The notes under the pieces were generated by a model, which had not been told where the DNA came from, made no database searches, and saw only the letters and a program-made list of their open reading frames with translations. Of a DNA stretch of 13,080 nucleotides, positions 12,263 through 13,080 are shown piece after piece. The position numbers and the translations under genes are program-made. Within the stretch, counting starts at the first letter, position 1; each line of letters opens with the position of its first letter. This DNA is from an uncultured Lachnospiraceae bacterium (GTDB lineage: Bacteria > Bacillota > Clostridia > Lachnospirales > Lachnospiraceae), in the NCBI GenBank assembly GCA_902783295.1, contig CACZQT010000406.1, positions 1-13,080 on the forward strand, in the 5' to 3' direction.

Positions 12263-13080
12263 ATGTCGTATATAAAGTTTGAAAATCTGTATAAAAGCTT
12301 TGGACCCCATGAAGTTCTGAAGAATATCAATCTGGAAATCGAACAGGGACAGCTGGTGACACTTTTAGGACCATCCGGCTGCGGAAAGTCCACACTTCTG
12401 CGGTGCCTGGCCGGTCTGGAGACCGTCACCAGCGGAAAGGTTTACCTGGACGGAAAAGATATTACGAACGTGGATCCCAAGAACCGCGGCATCGGCATGG
12501 TGTTCCAGCAGTATTCCCTCTTCCCGAATATGAATGTGCTGAAAAATGTAAAGTTCGGGCTGGCCATGAAGAAGGTCGACAAGGCGACCGCGGATAAAAA
12601 GGCAAGGGATATTCTGGAAATCGTAGGCCTGGGAGACAAGCTGAACCATTATCCTTCCCAGCTTTCCGGCGGGCAGCAGCAGCGGGCTGCGCTGGCCCGC
12701 GCGATTGTGACTGAACCGAAGGTTCTGCTGCTGGACGAGCCGCTGTCGGCCATCGATGCCCTGCTCCGGCATTCCCTGCAGGTGGAGATCCGCCGCATTC
12801 AGCGGGATCTTGGGATTACCGCGATATTTGTAACCCATGACCAGGAAGAAGCCATGGTCATGTCCGATATGATCCATCTGATGTACCAGGGCCAGATTGA
12901 GCAGTCCGCGAGCCCTACGGATCTGTATACCAACCCGCGCACTTCTTTCGTGGCTTCGTTTATCGGGCACTATAATCTGTTCGATGCAGCAGCGATGAAG
13001 AAGCTTACCGGGGAGGCTGTGGAGAGCGAATCCGTTGCTTTCCGCCCGGAAATCATACAGATCAGCAGAGCCCCGATCGA
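12263..13080 (+). CDS. ABC transporter ATP-binding protein (PotA/FbpC-like), cut off by window edge
   Basis: This is the energy-coupling ATPase of the importer. The first 272 residues are present. All nucleotide-binding motifs are intact: Walker A GPSGCGKST (36-44), Q-loop in MVFQQYSLFPNM (79-90), signature LSGGQQQR (134-141), Walker B VLLLDEP (154-160), D-loop SAIDA and switch H192 in VTHD. Residues from about 235 begin the C-terminal TOBE-type domain (the FRPEII segment near 260-265 is typical). Related proteins are about 330-370 residues, so perhaps 60-100 residues lie outside the window. AGGAGG precedes ATG at 12263, 14 bases after the permease 2 stop. The gene order SBP-permease-permease-ATPase is complete and expected for this importer type. 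Confidence 0.95.
   Translation, partial: MSYIKFENLYKSFGPHEVLKNINLEIEQGQLVTLLGPSGCGKSTLLRCLAGLETVTSGKVYLDGKDITNVDPKNRGIGMVFQQYSLFPNMNVLKNVKFGLAMKKVDKATADKKARDILEIVGLGDKLNHYPSQLSGGQQQRAALARAIVTEPKVLLLDEPLSAIDALLRHSLQVEIRRIQRDLGITAIFVTHDQEEAMVMSDMIHLMYQGQIEQSASPTDLYTNPRTSFVASFIGHYNLFDAAAMKKLTGEAVESESVAFRPEIIQISRAPI

Noticed and set aside
1..13080. CRISPR array, tRNA/rRNA genes, phage or transposon genes
   Set aside because: I saw no regularly spaced repeats, no tRNA cloverleaf or CCA end, and no integrase or transposase motifs in any frame.

Overview
The window looks like a chromosomal stretch from a Gram-positive gut-type anaerobe of the Bacillota (Clostridia). This is inferred from the moderately high GC content, the strong AGGAGG-type ribosome binding sites, tightly packed divergent operons, a YesL-family protein, the long form of fructuronate reductase, and an intergenic repeat of CTCCCTC/GAGGGAG hairpins of a kind I associate with clostridial genomes. 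No rRNA, tRNA, CRISPR, integrase or transposase is visible.

Layout. Positions 1-1822 (minus strand) hold a two-gene unit: an N-acylglucosamine 2-epimerase followed, with a 4-base overlap, by an RpiR-family regulator that runs off the left edge. Divergent to it, 2068-6171 (plus strand) is a five-gene operon: SGNH arylesterase-like hydrolase, YesL-like membrane protein, mannonate dehydratase (uxuA), KDPG aldolase (eda) and 2-keto-3-deoxygluconate kinase (kdgK). A single-gene unit for a ZIP-family metal transporter follows (6462-7193) and converges on a terminator with fructuronate reductase (uxuB, minus strand, 7278-8948). Divergent to uxuB, 9248 to the right edge is an ABC importer of the AfuABC/PotABCD type: binding protein, two permeases and an ATPase cut by the window end.

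How it fits together. UxuB turns fructuronate into mannonate, UxuA dehydrates mannonate to KDG, KdgK phosphorylates KDG to KDPG, and Eda splits KDPG to pyruvate and glyceraldehyde 3-phosphate. This is the isomerase pathway for glucuronate minus its first enzyme, uronate isomerase, which is not in the window. The esterase could remove acyl groups from an imported uronide. The ABC importer, divergent to uxuB, is the obvious candidate to bring in the substrate, although its family is usually annotated for iron or polyamines. The epimerase points instead to amino sugars (GlcNAc/ManNAc, sialic acid), so the left end may belong to a neighbouring amino-sugar locus.

The most interesting signal is regulatory. 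A short palindrome, TTTCAYGAWA, sits in or next to three promoter regions: the epimerase/regulator, uxuB, and the ABC importer. In the latter two it lies inside the -35/-10 spacer. This suggests one regulon, possibly under the RpiR protein encoded here. Two transcripts (esterase operon and uxuB) also have strongly structured leaders with no recognised riboswitch.
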